From Chrysogorgia sp. JL179-B06 (taxonomy: Eukaryota; Cnidaria; Anthozoa; Scleralcyonacea; Chrysogorgiidae), in the NCBI GenBank assembly GCA_035772405.1, contig JAYKKM010000114.1, positions 804,001 through 868,000 of the forward strand: a DNA stretch of 64,000 nt. Reading direction: 5' to 3'. The stretch's first letter is position 1. Each line of letters opens with the position of its first letter. This document shows, in pieces, positions 53,525 through 62,404 of the stretch. The notes beneath the pieces are model-generated. The model was not told the DNA's origin. It saw only the letters and a list, made by a program, of their open reading frames with translations, and ran no database searches. A program made the position numbers and the translations under genes.

Positions 53525-54109
53525 ATGGACAAACTTATGAGGCAGATGAGTTATGGTTTAACAATTGACGAGATCGCGAGTGAGACGCAAATTGAGTGTG
53601 GAGACACCTTCAGGTTTTACTACTGCTCGGATTGCGACGTTGTGAAAAACATGACTGGCTGTGGTGGGTACGCATGTCCAAAGTGTGGCGACATCGAATG
53701 GGGTTACACTCAGAGTTATAGTGACATGAGACTCACACGACTAAAAAGCGTTCACAAGCGGTCTTGGTGGATGGGGAGGAGACTACGGAACGTTGCGAAG
53801 GGTGAGCACCTTGAGTTGATAAAAGAGGACTTCTTGAAAGTTGTCAATGTGTTGTACTCATGCAATTTGATAAAGGGCAGAAACGTCAGCAGATACGGAT
53901 ACTACATTATTAGGTTGTGCCATAGAAGACAACTCGAGACACTCGAGAAGGTGTCAGACCTTAAAGACGGAAAGGTGAAAGAGAAGTTTGACGACAATCT
54001 GATTGGGGTGGTGTATCCAAAGTTGGGATGGTGTGAAAGTAGCGATCGTTATTACAACGAGTGGCTCAGGAAAAAAAATACAAGTGTAGTATATAGAAGC
54101 CATGGGTGA
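53525..54109 (+). CDS. Zinc-ribbon protein resembling viral late transcription factor 3 (VLTF3)
   Basis: 194 aa from ATG 53525. Zinc ribbon CSDCDVVKNM...CPKCGD at residues about 34-60, then a helical domain with SRYGYYIIRLCHRRQLETL and VVYPKLGW. The late helices and LGW ending resemble VLTF3-like factors of large DNA viruses, but the assignment is by eye. If right, it would activate late (virion) genes. The start is preceded by GAGTAGTATAAGTG. It overlaps the polymerase start by 8 nt. Confidence 0.45.
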   Translation: MDKLMRQMSYGLTIDEIASETQIECGDTFRFYYCSDCDVVKNMTGCGGYACPKCGDIEWGYTQSYSDMRLTRLKSVHKRSWWMGRRLRNVAKGEHLELIKEDFLKVVNVLYSCNLIKGRNVSRYGYYIIRLCHRRQLETLEKVSDLKDGKVKEKFDDNLIGVVYPKLGWCESSDRYYNEWLRKKNTSVVYRSHG

Positions 54110-55351
54110 CGCCACAGAAAACTCACTCGCTAGAACTGGTGCAGCTGTTGTAAATCCGCTAACAGGTAGAGCAGTCAACGTTCATGGGCGAGTCTACAAT
54201 CAACTTGTTAGAGATGGTGTTTTTAGTGACACGACAAACGTGACTATTGTTAACCCACTGACAAACAGGCGAGTTAACGTTGGTAGTCGGACGCATAACC
54301 GTCTTGTTAGAAATCAGGAAGCGCAACCCACAGTTGAAGACCATAGCCCACGGCTGTTGGATCAAGCGTTGAGAGGGTTCACAAGGTCTTATGGAGTCGA
54401 GGTGGTTAACGCCAGAGACATCAATCAGGTAAACGCAACTAGAGGCGCTGTCATTAACCTTTTGAGACGTGAGTTGGGTGAGACCAACGGAATGAAAGTG
54501 GTAGAGACAGTTAAGATCACTTTCGAGAAAGCTTTAGAGTCCAATAAGACCACATATAAAACTGCCTACTTTAACAGCGGAACGTTTGTCGTCATTAACG
54601 AACACGATATTGAGGATGTTGCCAATCGTGGATCGGAACAGATTTTGACGCGGATAGCTGGGTGGTTATCTGAGGGGTCTGGATGGACTATCGACAAAAT
54701 AGATGCACACTACGTTAATATCGCTATTTATAGACCTTTGCATGGGAGTAGTTACATTGCGTTGCCAAAGGAGCTGCGCAATAGTAAGAAGGGCTTGATA
54801 AACGTAAATAATGGGGATGACAGCGAGTGTTTTAGATGGTGTCACCTAGCACATAAGTTTCCTGTTGGAAAACACTCTGATAGAACGTCGAAGTACGCCA
54901 GTCACATCAGCGAGCTGAATTACGACGGAATTGACTTCCCAGTCACACTCAAAGACTACAATAGGATCGAAAAGGCTAACGATATTAGCATTAATGTTTT
55001 TGGGTACGAAAATAAGCAGCCATTCCCTGTGTACGTCTCTAAGGAGGCGTACCCTGACCATATGGACCTATTGTTGATAACTAATGATGTGGGCAACAAG
55101 CATTATGTGTACATTCGCGATTTCAACAAATTCATGTACCGTCAGACAGAGCATAAGGCGAGAAAGCACTTTTGTAGGTATTGTTTGCAGTGTTTTAGTC
55201 GCGCGGACGTGCTTGAGCATCATATCGAAGTGTGTTTGGTTATTAATGGGAAGCAAGCTATTAAAATGCCACAAAAAGGCACTAAAGTGAAATATGAGAA
55301 TTATAGTAGACAACTAAACGTACCATTTGTGGTGTATGCAGACTTCGAGGC
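54102..55351 (+). CDS. polB: Protein-primed DNA polymerase B, N-terminal part (split by retrotransposon)
   Basis: About 416 codons before the insertion. Two copies of a motif at residues about 17-39 and 50-72 (NPLTGRAVNV / NPLTNRRVNV) resemble the two-cysteine adaptor type repeat of giant-virus proteins, without the cysteines. An intermediate domain follows, then a C2H2-like HFCRYCLQCFSRADVLEHH and Exo I VVYADFEA at the very end. The reading frame is broken at 55,351 by the retrotransposon, adding about 13 foreign residues before a stop at 55389-55391. Upstream TGTAGTATATAGAAG precedes the ATG. Confidence 0.9.
55347..55351. repeat. Retrotransposon target-site duplication, left
   Basis: GAGGC, repeated at 59945-59949; both copies lie in the polymerase codons for Glu-Ala of the Exo I motif. 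Confidence 0.88.
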
Positions 55352-55488
55352 TGTAATGTTCATAATTATGAGCATAATTAACATACATTAGAAAGCACAT
55401 GTAAGGTGAGAAGCGGATAGTTCACAGTCAAGAGTGTATTGAAGAAAACCCAAATAAACGAATAATAAGTAACTATGTGAACATTATA
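55352..55488 (+). repeat. 5' LTR (137 bp)
   Basis: No difference seen from the 3' LTR at 59808-59944. Contains AATAAACGAATAATAAG near the end, a possible poly(A) signal. Confidence 0.93.
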
Positions 55489-55489
55489 A

Positions 55490-55502
55490 TGGCGACGAGG
55501 AT
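55490..55502 (+). other. Primer-binding site, tRNA-Ser type
   Basis: TGGCGACGAGGAT begins one base after the LTR. It is complementary to the 3' end of eukaryotic tRNA-Ser(GCU) (…CCTCGTCG plus CCA), matching the primer reported for mag-type elements. Confidence 0.7.
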
Positions 55503-55526
55503 CAATCAAAACTAAATAACGACACA

Positions 55527-56108
55527 ATGGCAACAAGTTTACCTAATTTTCATTCTTTCGACGCTGAAAACCGAGAGAACATAGCGATTCGATGGCAACG
55601 TTGGTTCATGCGTTTTGAAAATTTATTGATTGCACTAGATGTCAAAGAAGATAAAAGAAAACGTGCACTGTTACTGCACTACATCGGTGAAAGTACCTTA
55701 AACATCTTTGAAATACTTCCTGATACAGGAACAGCAGAAGAATTCAAAAAAGCATGTGACGCTCTCAACGAATATTTCAAGCCTCAGAAGAATACATCAT
55801 TTGAAATATTTAAGTTCCGAAAAACAAATCAAAACGTTGACGAAACAATCGACCAATATCATGTTCGACTGGTACAAATGGCCAAATATTGTGAATTTAC
55901 TACCCTGGACAAAGAAATAAAAGCACAAATTGAACTTGGAACAATTTCAAAACAACTACGACGATACGCCTTCCGACATCCAAAGATCACGTTAGCTGAA
56001 TTGTTAGCTTATGGACGCATACTGGAAACGTCAGAAAAAGGTGCACGTGGAATCGAAAACGAAATAGTCGAAAATACTTCCTCACTATGTCAATGCCATA
56101 CAGCCTGA
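55527..56108 (+). CDS. gag: Gag capsid region of the Ty3-like element
   Basis: ATG 55527, MATSLPNFHSFDAENRENIA; capsid-like helices (QRWFMRFENLLIALDV, LLHYIGESTLNIFEIL, FFEIFKFRKTNQN-like region, QYHVRLVQMAKYCEF). The frame ends at 56108, but the zinc knuckles that belong to Gag lie in the next frame (from about 56,125), so a shift near 56,085-56,110 separates capsid from nucleocapsid. A programmed shift at this point would be unusual. Confidence 0.8.
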   Translation: MATSLPNFHSFDAENRENIAIRWQRWFMRFENLLIALDVKEDKRKRALLLHYIGESTLNIFEILPDTGTAEEFKKACDALNEYFKPQKNTSFEIFKFRKTNQNVDETIDQYHVRLVQMAKYCEFTTLDKEIKAQIELGTISKQLRRYAFRHPKITLAELLAYGRILETSEKGARGIENEIVENTSSLCQCHTA

Positions 56109-56124
56109 TCCAACGCGTACAACG

Positions 56125-57528
56125 TTGAAGAAGAAAACATGTTTTAATTGTGGTAATGATTGGCCGCACCTAACTTCCTGTCCTGCGAAAGGGAAAACAT
56201 GCAACAATTGTCGAAAGCCAAACCATTTTGCACGATGCTGCAAATCAAGATCATATCAACCAAACACTGAAACACCAGAACGACGCCAATACAACGCAAA
56301 ACCTCACCACACCTTGCACCGAAAACCACAGGTAAAACATGTCGACGAACAAGGTGAGTCTTCGAATACTGATTCTGATGAGTATGTTTATACTGTACAA
56401 CGTAATACGCCGGAGGGTTCTAATATAATCTTGCCAACGATCACTGCGCCAAAACAAGAAACAATTAACAATGTGGCTCAGAAACAAAATTTCTACACGC
56501 ATGTTAAAGTTAATGATACAGTGATTCGCGTAAACATCGACTCCGGTGCCAGTGTAAACATCATCGATGGCAACACTTTTGATAAATTGGCAAGCCGAAA
56601 AGATGTCAAATTGACAAAGAGCAAAATAAAACTCTTTGCATATGGGAGTAAAACACCCCTAAATGTAAAAGGTTGTTTTCAAGCGTCCGCGGAATCAGCA
56701 AAGAAGATTTCCTTTGCACGATTTTACGTAATAAATGGTAGCGCCGGATGTTTACTAAGCGGAGACACTGCAATTGACCTCGGATTATTGAAACTAAATA
56801 AAGTATCAAATGTCAAACCGCAAACTCCAACCCAACTGAATACCGTTGAGAAGCCTCCAGTTAACATCAAGGAAAAGCCAAAACGCTTGAAAGAATTAAT
56901 TTCCAAATACGACCAGTTATTTCAAGGGATTGGAAAATTCACAGATCACCAAGTTCATTTGCATATTGACAAAACTGTGCCTCCCACGATTCAAAAAGCT
57001 CGCAGAGTACCGTTTGCTATGAGAGACAAACTATCAAAAGAACTAAAACGTCTAGAATCCTTAGATATCATTGAAAGTATAAAAGGCCCTACAACTTGGG
57101 TATCTCCCATCGTGTGTTTTCCAAAACCTAACAACCCAGAGAAAATACGCCTCTGTATTGATATGCGAGTACCAAATAAAGCCATATTGCGGGAACGACA
57201 TCCTTCGCCTACCACTGAAGATCTAATTCACAAATTGAACGGGGCTGCGTATTTTTCCAAATTAGATCTAAGTTCTGGCTACCACCAACTAGAACTTGAC
57301 GAAGAATCACGAGACATAACTACATTCGCAACACACAAAGGTCTCAAAAGATACAAGCGTCTAAATTTTGGCACAAACAGTGCAGCCGAAATATTTCAAA
57401 ATGTTATCCAAACAACTTTTCAAGATATCGAAGGTTGTGTCAACATCAGCGATGATATACTTGTATTTGGCGGAACACAAGCAGAGCATGACCGAAGTTT
57501 AAAAGCCGTTTTTACAGCGCGCATATGA
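56125..57528 (+). CDS. pol: Nucleocapsid, protease and reverse transcriptase (pol, part 1)
   Basis: Two zinc knuckles (CFNCGNDWPHLTSC, CNNCRKPNHFARCC), aspartic protease site NIDSGASVNII, RT blocks RLCIDMRVPNKA, FSKLDLSSGYHQLEL, LNFGTNSAAEIFQN and catalytic NISDDILVFG. No ATG opens the frame, so it depends on the upstream reading. It ends at a shift in a T5 run near 57,505, after which the RT thumb continues in another frame. Confidence 0.85.
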   Translation: MKKKTCFNCGNDWPHLTSCPAKGKTCNNCRKPNHFARCCKSRSYQPNTETPERRQYNAKPHHTLHRKPQVKHVDEQGESSNTDSDEYVYTVQRNTPEGSNIILPTITAPKQETINNVAQKQNFYTHVKVNDTVIRVNIDSGASVNIIDGNTFDKLASRKDVKLTKSKIKLFAYGSKTPLNVKGCFQASAESAKKISFARFYVINGSAGCLLSGDTAIDLGLLKLNKVSNVKPQTPTQLNTVEKPPVNIKEKPKRLKELISKYDQLFQGIGKFTDHQVHLHIDKTVPPTIQKARRVPFAMRDKLSKELKRLESLDIIESIKGPTTWVSPIVCFPKPNNPEKIRLCIDMRVPNKAILRERHPSPTTEDLIHKLNGAAYFSKLDLSSGYHQLELDEESRDITTFATHKGLKRYKRLNFGTNSAAEIFQNVIQTTFQDIEGCVNISDDILVFGGTQAEHDRSLKAVFTARI

Positions 57529-58030
57529 GAAAAATCTACGATTTAACGGTGATAAATGTGAATTTGACAAGCCAAGTCTCACATTCTATGGCCATGTTTT
57601 CTCCAAAAAAGGAATATCTCCGTGTCCAGAAAAGATTGAAGCAATAAAATCTCTGAAACCCCCGTCTAATGTTTCAGAACTTCGCAGTTATCTAGGCATG
57701 GTAACATATTGTGGCAGATTCATCAAAGATCTGGCAACATTGACAGCCCCATTACGTCATCTTACCAAAAAGAATAATACGTTCGAATGGAAAAGCAAGC
57801 AACAACACGCCTTTCAAGAGTTACAAGAAAGATTGACCAAGAACACAGTTTTATCCTACTTCGACCCGTCTAAAGAAACGAAACTAATTGTGGACGCATC
57901 GCCAACTGGACTTGCAGCAATATTACTACAAAGCACACCCGGTGAACAAGATGAAAGTGTTATCGCCTATGGTAGTCGCGCATTGACAGAAGTGGAACAA
58001 CGATATAGCCAACTGAGCGTGAAGCTCTAG
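57520..58030 (+). CDS. pol: RT thumb and RNase H (pol, part 2)
   Basis: Frame-shifted continuation: GDKCEFDKPSLTFYGHVF, LRSYLGMVTYCGRFIKD, then RNase H TKLIVDASPTGLAAILLQ and IAYGSRALTEVEQRYSQ. The frame is lost at about 58,013-58,015 where one base appears to be missing. Confidence 0.8.
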
Positions 58031-58039
58031 CAATAGTTT

Positions 58040-59700
58040 TCGGATGTGAACACTTTCGTCTATTTGTGTATGGAATTCATTTCACACTATACACCGACCA
58101 CAAACCATTGGTATCAATCTTCGAGCACCCACGACGTAACTCACCAGCACGACTTGAACGATGGCGTTTACGAGTACAATCATATGATTTCCAAGTAAAA
58201 TATCGTCCTGGACATGATAATCCATCGGACTACATGTCGAGACATCCAATGACCAACGAAATCTCAACACCACCAGACGAAAGCGAATATTCTGAGAAAT
58301 ATATCCAGTTCATCGCAAACTTAGCAACACCGAAAGCCATGACACTTCAAGCAATAAAGAATGCGACAATTAATGATCCAACATTACATGAAGTAGCAAC
58401 CATAATTCATGATAATTCGTGGCGTAGATTAGAATCTATGGACTTCACAGAAAAACCCGAAGTTGACCTTCATGAATTACAATTACTCCGCAATGTAAAA
58501 GATGAACTTACTGTCTCCACCGCCAAAGATATTATTCTAAGAGGGACGCGCATTGTCATACCAAAGGTATTACGTGCTGATGCAATACGTCTTGCCCATG
58601 TTGGACATCAGGGAATTGTAAAAACAAAGAGCTTAATGCGAGAAAAAGTTTGGTTCCCGCTGATCGATTCACTGGTCCAAAAGAGAATTGATGCGTGTAT
58701 ACCGTGCCAAGCAACAGGTCGTCAAAAGCCACCACAACCCCTTCGAATGCGAGAATTACCAAAAGAAAATTTTAATACTGTCTACATCGACTTTCTTGGC
58801 CCCCTACCCACCGGTGAAACCCTTCTTGTACTGATTGATGGACGTTCACGATATCCTGCAGTAAAGATTATGAAGAAAACAAATGCATCCAGTCTAATCC
58901 CTCATTTAGATGAAATTTTTGCTACATTTGGTTTACCTAAAGAAGTGATCTCTGATAATGGTCCACCATTTCAGAGTGCAGAAATAAAGAAGTTCATGGA
59001 CGAAAATGGCATCCAACATAAAAAAATTACTCCTCTATGGCCACAAGCAAATGAAGCAGAGACTTTCATGAAACCATTAATGAAAGCGATACGCACCGCA
59101 CATCTTCAAAATCAAAATTGGCGTCGCGAAATGTACAAATTTCTACTTAACTATAGAGCTACTCCACATGCCACCACTCAAGTTGCACCATCTACAATGA
59201 TGTTTGGCCGCAACACTCGCACAAAATTACCACAAATCGACACCAAAATCAACAAGAATGTCCTTGACAAATCGGTGGAACAACATGATGAACAAGCACG
59301 CAAGAAAATGAAAGAATATGCAGATCGACGAAGAAATGCCAAAGTCACTATCATGAAAAAAGGAAACCATGTATTAGTGAAGCAAAACAAACAAAATAAG
59401 TTCACAACTAACTTTGATCCAAAACCACTTCGAATTACGAAAACAAAAGGGACAATGATCACAGCAGAACGACCAGGGTTAACCATTACTCGAAACCAGT
59501 CATTTTTCAAACCAATACCAAACCAGAATGCTGAAGAAGAAATAGATGATGTTGAAAAACATGGAGAAGAGGAAAGAGATGATGTTGAACTCGGACATGA
59601 GGAAGAAAGAGATAACAGAAATGAAGACCCAAACATAGAACGACGGTACCCCAGAAGAGAGCGAAGAAATCCGAACTATTATCGATGTGACAGTATATAA
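58040..59700 (+). CDS. pol: RNase H end and integrase (pol, part 3)
   Basis: YTDHKPLVSIF closes RNase H. Integrase has HHCC (HVGHQGIVKTKSLM ... CIPCQ), DDE residues in VYIDFLGPL, VISDNGPPFQS and the ANEAETFMKPL block, and a C-terminal acidic, Glu-rich tail ending at 59698-59700. Inserts reverse-transcribed DNA. 59,701-59,793 is a non-coding 3' leader. Confidence 0.85.
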
Positions 59701-59793
59701 AGTAGAACATTATAGTAATTATGTTAATTATTGTTCACATTTTGTTTGTCCAGACATTGACTTATATTTATAGTTGAACTGCCTTTATTATCT

Positions 59794-59807
59794 GAGAAAA
59801 GGAGGGA
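59794..59807 (+). other. Polypurine tract
   Basis: GAGAAAAGGAGGGA directly precedes the 3' LTR; expected second-strand primer. Confidence 0.8.
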
Positions 59808-59944
59808 TGTAATGTTCATAATTATGAGCATAATTAACATACATTAGAAAGCACATGTAAGGTGAGAAGCGGATAGTTCACAGTCAAGAGTGTATTGAAG
59901 AAAACCCAAATAAACGAATAATAAGTAACTATGTGAACATTATA
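59808..59944 (+). repeat. 3' LTR (137 bp)
   Basis: Sequence identical to 55352-55488; followed by the GAGGC target duplication at 59945-59949. Confidence 0.93.
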
Positions 59945-62404
59945 GAGGCTATCACACAGAAGGTGCGCACAACAACACCATCAAGCAAGTGTAGCTACAC
60001 AAATGCCTACCAGAGGCACGTCGACTGTGGTTATGGGTATAAACTGGTTTGTTGCTATGACAATGAGTATAGTAAGCCAGTAAAAGTGTATCGCGGTGAA
60101 AATGCAGTTAACAAGTTCATTGGGGAGATGTTAGAAATTGTCGAATATTGTAAAAAAACATCTGAGAGTCACTTTAACAAAGAGATGATACTGACTGATG
60201 ACGATAAGAGGGACTTTGACGAGGCTAAAAGTTGCCATATTTGCAGTGTTGAGTACACTGGCGCTGACGTTAGAGTGAGAGACCACTGTCACGTGTCAGG
60301 TAAGTACAGAGGGTCCGCACATCGCGACTGTAATGTGAACTTTAAGTTGACTGATAAAATTCCTGTGATCTTTCATAACTTACGCGGTTACGATAGCCAT
60401 TTCATTATGCAGGAGATTGGTAAGTTTGGTCAAGACATAAATGTGATACCGAACAACATGGAGAAGTACATGGCGTTCATGCTTGGAAAAAACTTGGTAT
60501 TTTTGGACAGCTTTCAGTTCATGAGTAGTGGTCTAGACAATTTGGTGAGGAACCTACCAAGGGACGCTTTCAAATACACGTCAGAAGTGTTTCACGATGA
60601 GGGGTTGACACTTATGACAAGAAAGGGGGTCTATCCCTATGATTATATGGACTCCTTTGATAAATTCGATGAATGCGAGCTACCCTCCAAAAAGGACTTC
60701 TACAATATTCTGAATGATGAGCATATTACGGAAGAAATGCATGAGCGCGCTTGCGATGTGTGGGACTACTTCGACGTTGAAAGTATGGGTGGGTATCACG
60801 ACCTGTATTTGAAAAGTGATGTGCTCTTGCTTGCTGACGTTTTTGAGAACTTTAGAAAGACATGTCATCGCGAGTATAAATTAGACCCGTGTCACTATTT
60901 CACGTCGCCTGGATTGGCTTGGGATGCCATGTTAAAGATGACTGGAGTGGAACTCGAATTATTGTCTGACATTGACATGTTCCAGTTCGTAGAATTAGGT
61001 ATGCATGGTGGTGTGAGCTACATATGCAACAGACATGGCGTGGCGAATAATAAGTACATCAAGGGGTACGATAAAACGCAAGAATCGAAGTATTTGATGT
61101 ACCTTGATGCCAACAATTTGTATGGGTGGGCAATGAGTCGAAGTCTACCTACGGGTGGTTTTAAATGGTTGACAAAGAAAGAAATAGAAAAGGTTAATCT
61201 ATGCGACTATCACAACGATAGTAAAAAGGGCTTACTGCTTGAAGTCGACTTGGAGTATCCAGACCATTTGCATGACCTGCATAACGATTACCCGCTGGCT
61301 CCTGAGAAGATGGAGATAACTGTTGACATGTTGTCGGAGTACTGCACGAAAATCAAAAATAAGTTTAATGTGAGTGTTGGTGGTGTGAAGAAGCTGGTGA
61401 CTAATTTGATGGACAAAAAAAAGTATGTGTGTCACTATAGAAATCTGCAGTTGTACATAGATCTTGGATTGAAAATCAAAAAGGTGCATAGGGTCCTACA
61501 GTTTGATCAGTCTAAGTGGTTGGGCAAGTACATCGACTTTAATACAGTCAAAAGAACTGCGGCTAAGAACGCTTTCGAGAAGGACTTTTTCAAGTTGATG
61601 AACAACAGCGTGTTTGGGAAAACAATGGAAAACTTGAGGAAGCGTGTGGACGTAAGATTAGTGACCACTGCGAAGAAATTTAAAAAGCTTGTCTCGAAGC
61701 CAACGTTTGTGTCTTGCAAGATATTTAGCGAGAACTTAGTTGCTGTCCATAAAGTTAAAGAAACGCTGACATTAAATAGACCCGCATATGTGGGTATGTG
61801 CATACTAGACTTGAGTAAAACGCTGATGTACGATTTTCACTATAATTATATCATGAAAAAGTACTCTAGCAATACCTGCAGATTGCACTTCACTGACACT
61901 GACAGCCTGTTGTACACAATCAAAACCAGTGACGTATATTCTGACTTTATGATGGAGTGCGAAAAGTTTGACAATAGCGACTACCCTGCAGACAGCCCAT
62001 TCGCTTTTAAAGAGAACAAGAAAGTTATTGGCAAGATGAAAGACGAGTGCGCTGGAACACCAATTATCGAGTTCGTTGGGTTGCGCAGTAAAATGTACAG
62101 TTATTTGAAAGAGGATGGAGGTGGTGGGAAAACTGCTAAAGGTATCAGAAAGAATATAATTAAAAAAGTAATTAAGCATGAAGATTATAAAAGTGTGTTA
62201 CTTGAGCAGAAACAATTGCGACACACAATGAAGACCATTAGAAGTGTCAAACATCAGCTCGGTAGTTATGAAATTAATAAAGTGTCGTTATCCTGTTTTG
62301 ATGATAAACGATACCTTTTAGAAAATGGTATTGACTCCTACGCGTATGGTCACAAAAACATTGTAGTGAGAGATAACACTGAAAATAGTGAACAAACGGA
62401 CTAA
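59945..62404 (+). CDS. polB: Protein-primed DNA polymerase B, main catalytic part
   Basis: 820 codons including the stop, starting in the duplicated target site and in frame with the left part. An HNH/endonuclease VII-like zinc segment (CHICSVEYTGADVRV, DHCHVSGKYRGSAHRDCN), Exo II FHNLRGYDSHFIMQE, Exo III YLKSDVLLLADVF, Pol A MYLDANNLYGWAMSR, Pol B KNAFEKDFFKLMNNSVFGKT and Pol C FTDTDSLLYTI are all present. The C-terminus NTENSEQTD is encoded by the terminal inverted repeat. Catalytic residues look intact, so before the retrotransposon arrived the enzyme was probably functional; now the exonuclease Exo I lies on a separate frame 4.6 kb upstream. Confidence 0.93.
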   Translation, partial: EAITQKVRTTTPSSKCSYTNAYQRHVDCGYGYKLVCCYDNEYSKPVKVYRGENAVNKFIGEMLEIVEYCKKTSESHFNKEMILTDDDKRDFDEAKSCHICSVEYTGADVRVRDHCHVSGKYRGSAHRDCNVNFKLTDKIPVIFHNLRGYDSHFIMQEIGKFGQDINVIPNNMEKYMAFMLGKNLVFLDSFQFMSSGLDNLVRNLPRDAFKYTSEVFHDEGLTLMTRKGVYPYDYMDSFDKFDECELPSKKDFYNILNDEHITEEMHERACDVWDYFDVESMGGYHDLYLKSDVLLLADVFENFRKTCHREYKLDPCHYFTSPGLAWDAMLKMTGVELELLSDIDMFQFVELGMHGGVSYICNRHGVANNKYIKGYDKTQESKYLMYLDANNLYGWAMSRSLPTGGFKWLTKKEIEKVNLCDYHNDSKKGLLLEVDLEYPDHLHDLHNDYPLAPEKMEITVDMLSEYCTKIKNKFNVSVGGVKKLVTNLMDKKKYVCHYRNLQLYIDLGLKIKKVHRVLQFDQSKWLGKYIDFNTVKRTAAKNAFEKDFFKLMNNSVFGKTMENLRKRVDVRLVTTAKKFKKLVSKPTFVSCKIFSENLVAVHKVKETLTLNRPAYVGMCILDLSKTLMYDFHYNYIMKKYSSNTCRLHFTDTDSLLYTIKTSDVYSDFMMECEKFDNSDYPADSPFAFKENKKVIGKMKDECAGTPIIEFVGLRSKMYSYLKEDGGGGKTAKGIRKNIIKKVIKHEDYKSVLLEQKQLRHTMKTIRSVKHQLGSYEINKVSLSCFDDKRYLLENGIDSYAYGHKNIVVRDNTENSEQTD

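Larger units (their letters stand above)
55352..59944 (+). mobile_element. Ty3/gypsy (mag-like) LTR retrotransposon, 4,593 bp, inserted in PolB
   Basis: Identical 137-bp LTRs (55352-55488 and 59808-59944), primer site, gag, pol and polypurine tract in canonical order, and a 5-bp target duplication. LTR ends are TGTAATGTTC and GAACATTATA (TG...TA instead of TG...CA). The pol order is protease, RT, RNase H, integrase (Ty3/gypsy). LTR identity implies a recent insertion. Three frameshifts are present in the internal region. Confidence 0.93.

Noticed and set aside
56085..56125. Programmed gag-pol frameshift in the Ty3-like element
   Set aside because: The shift falls between capsid and zinc knuckles, which both belong to Gag, and two further shifts occur downstream; an indel is more likely.
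59178..59710. Minus-strand Ser- and Phe-rich open frames over the integrase tail
   Set aside because: Shadow of the acidic Glu/Asp-rich C-terminus on the opposite strand.
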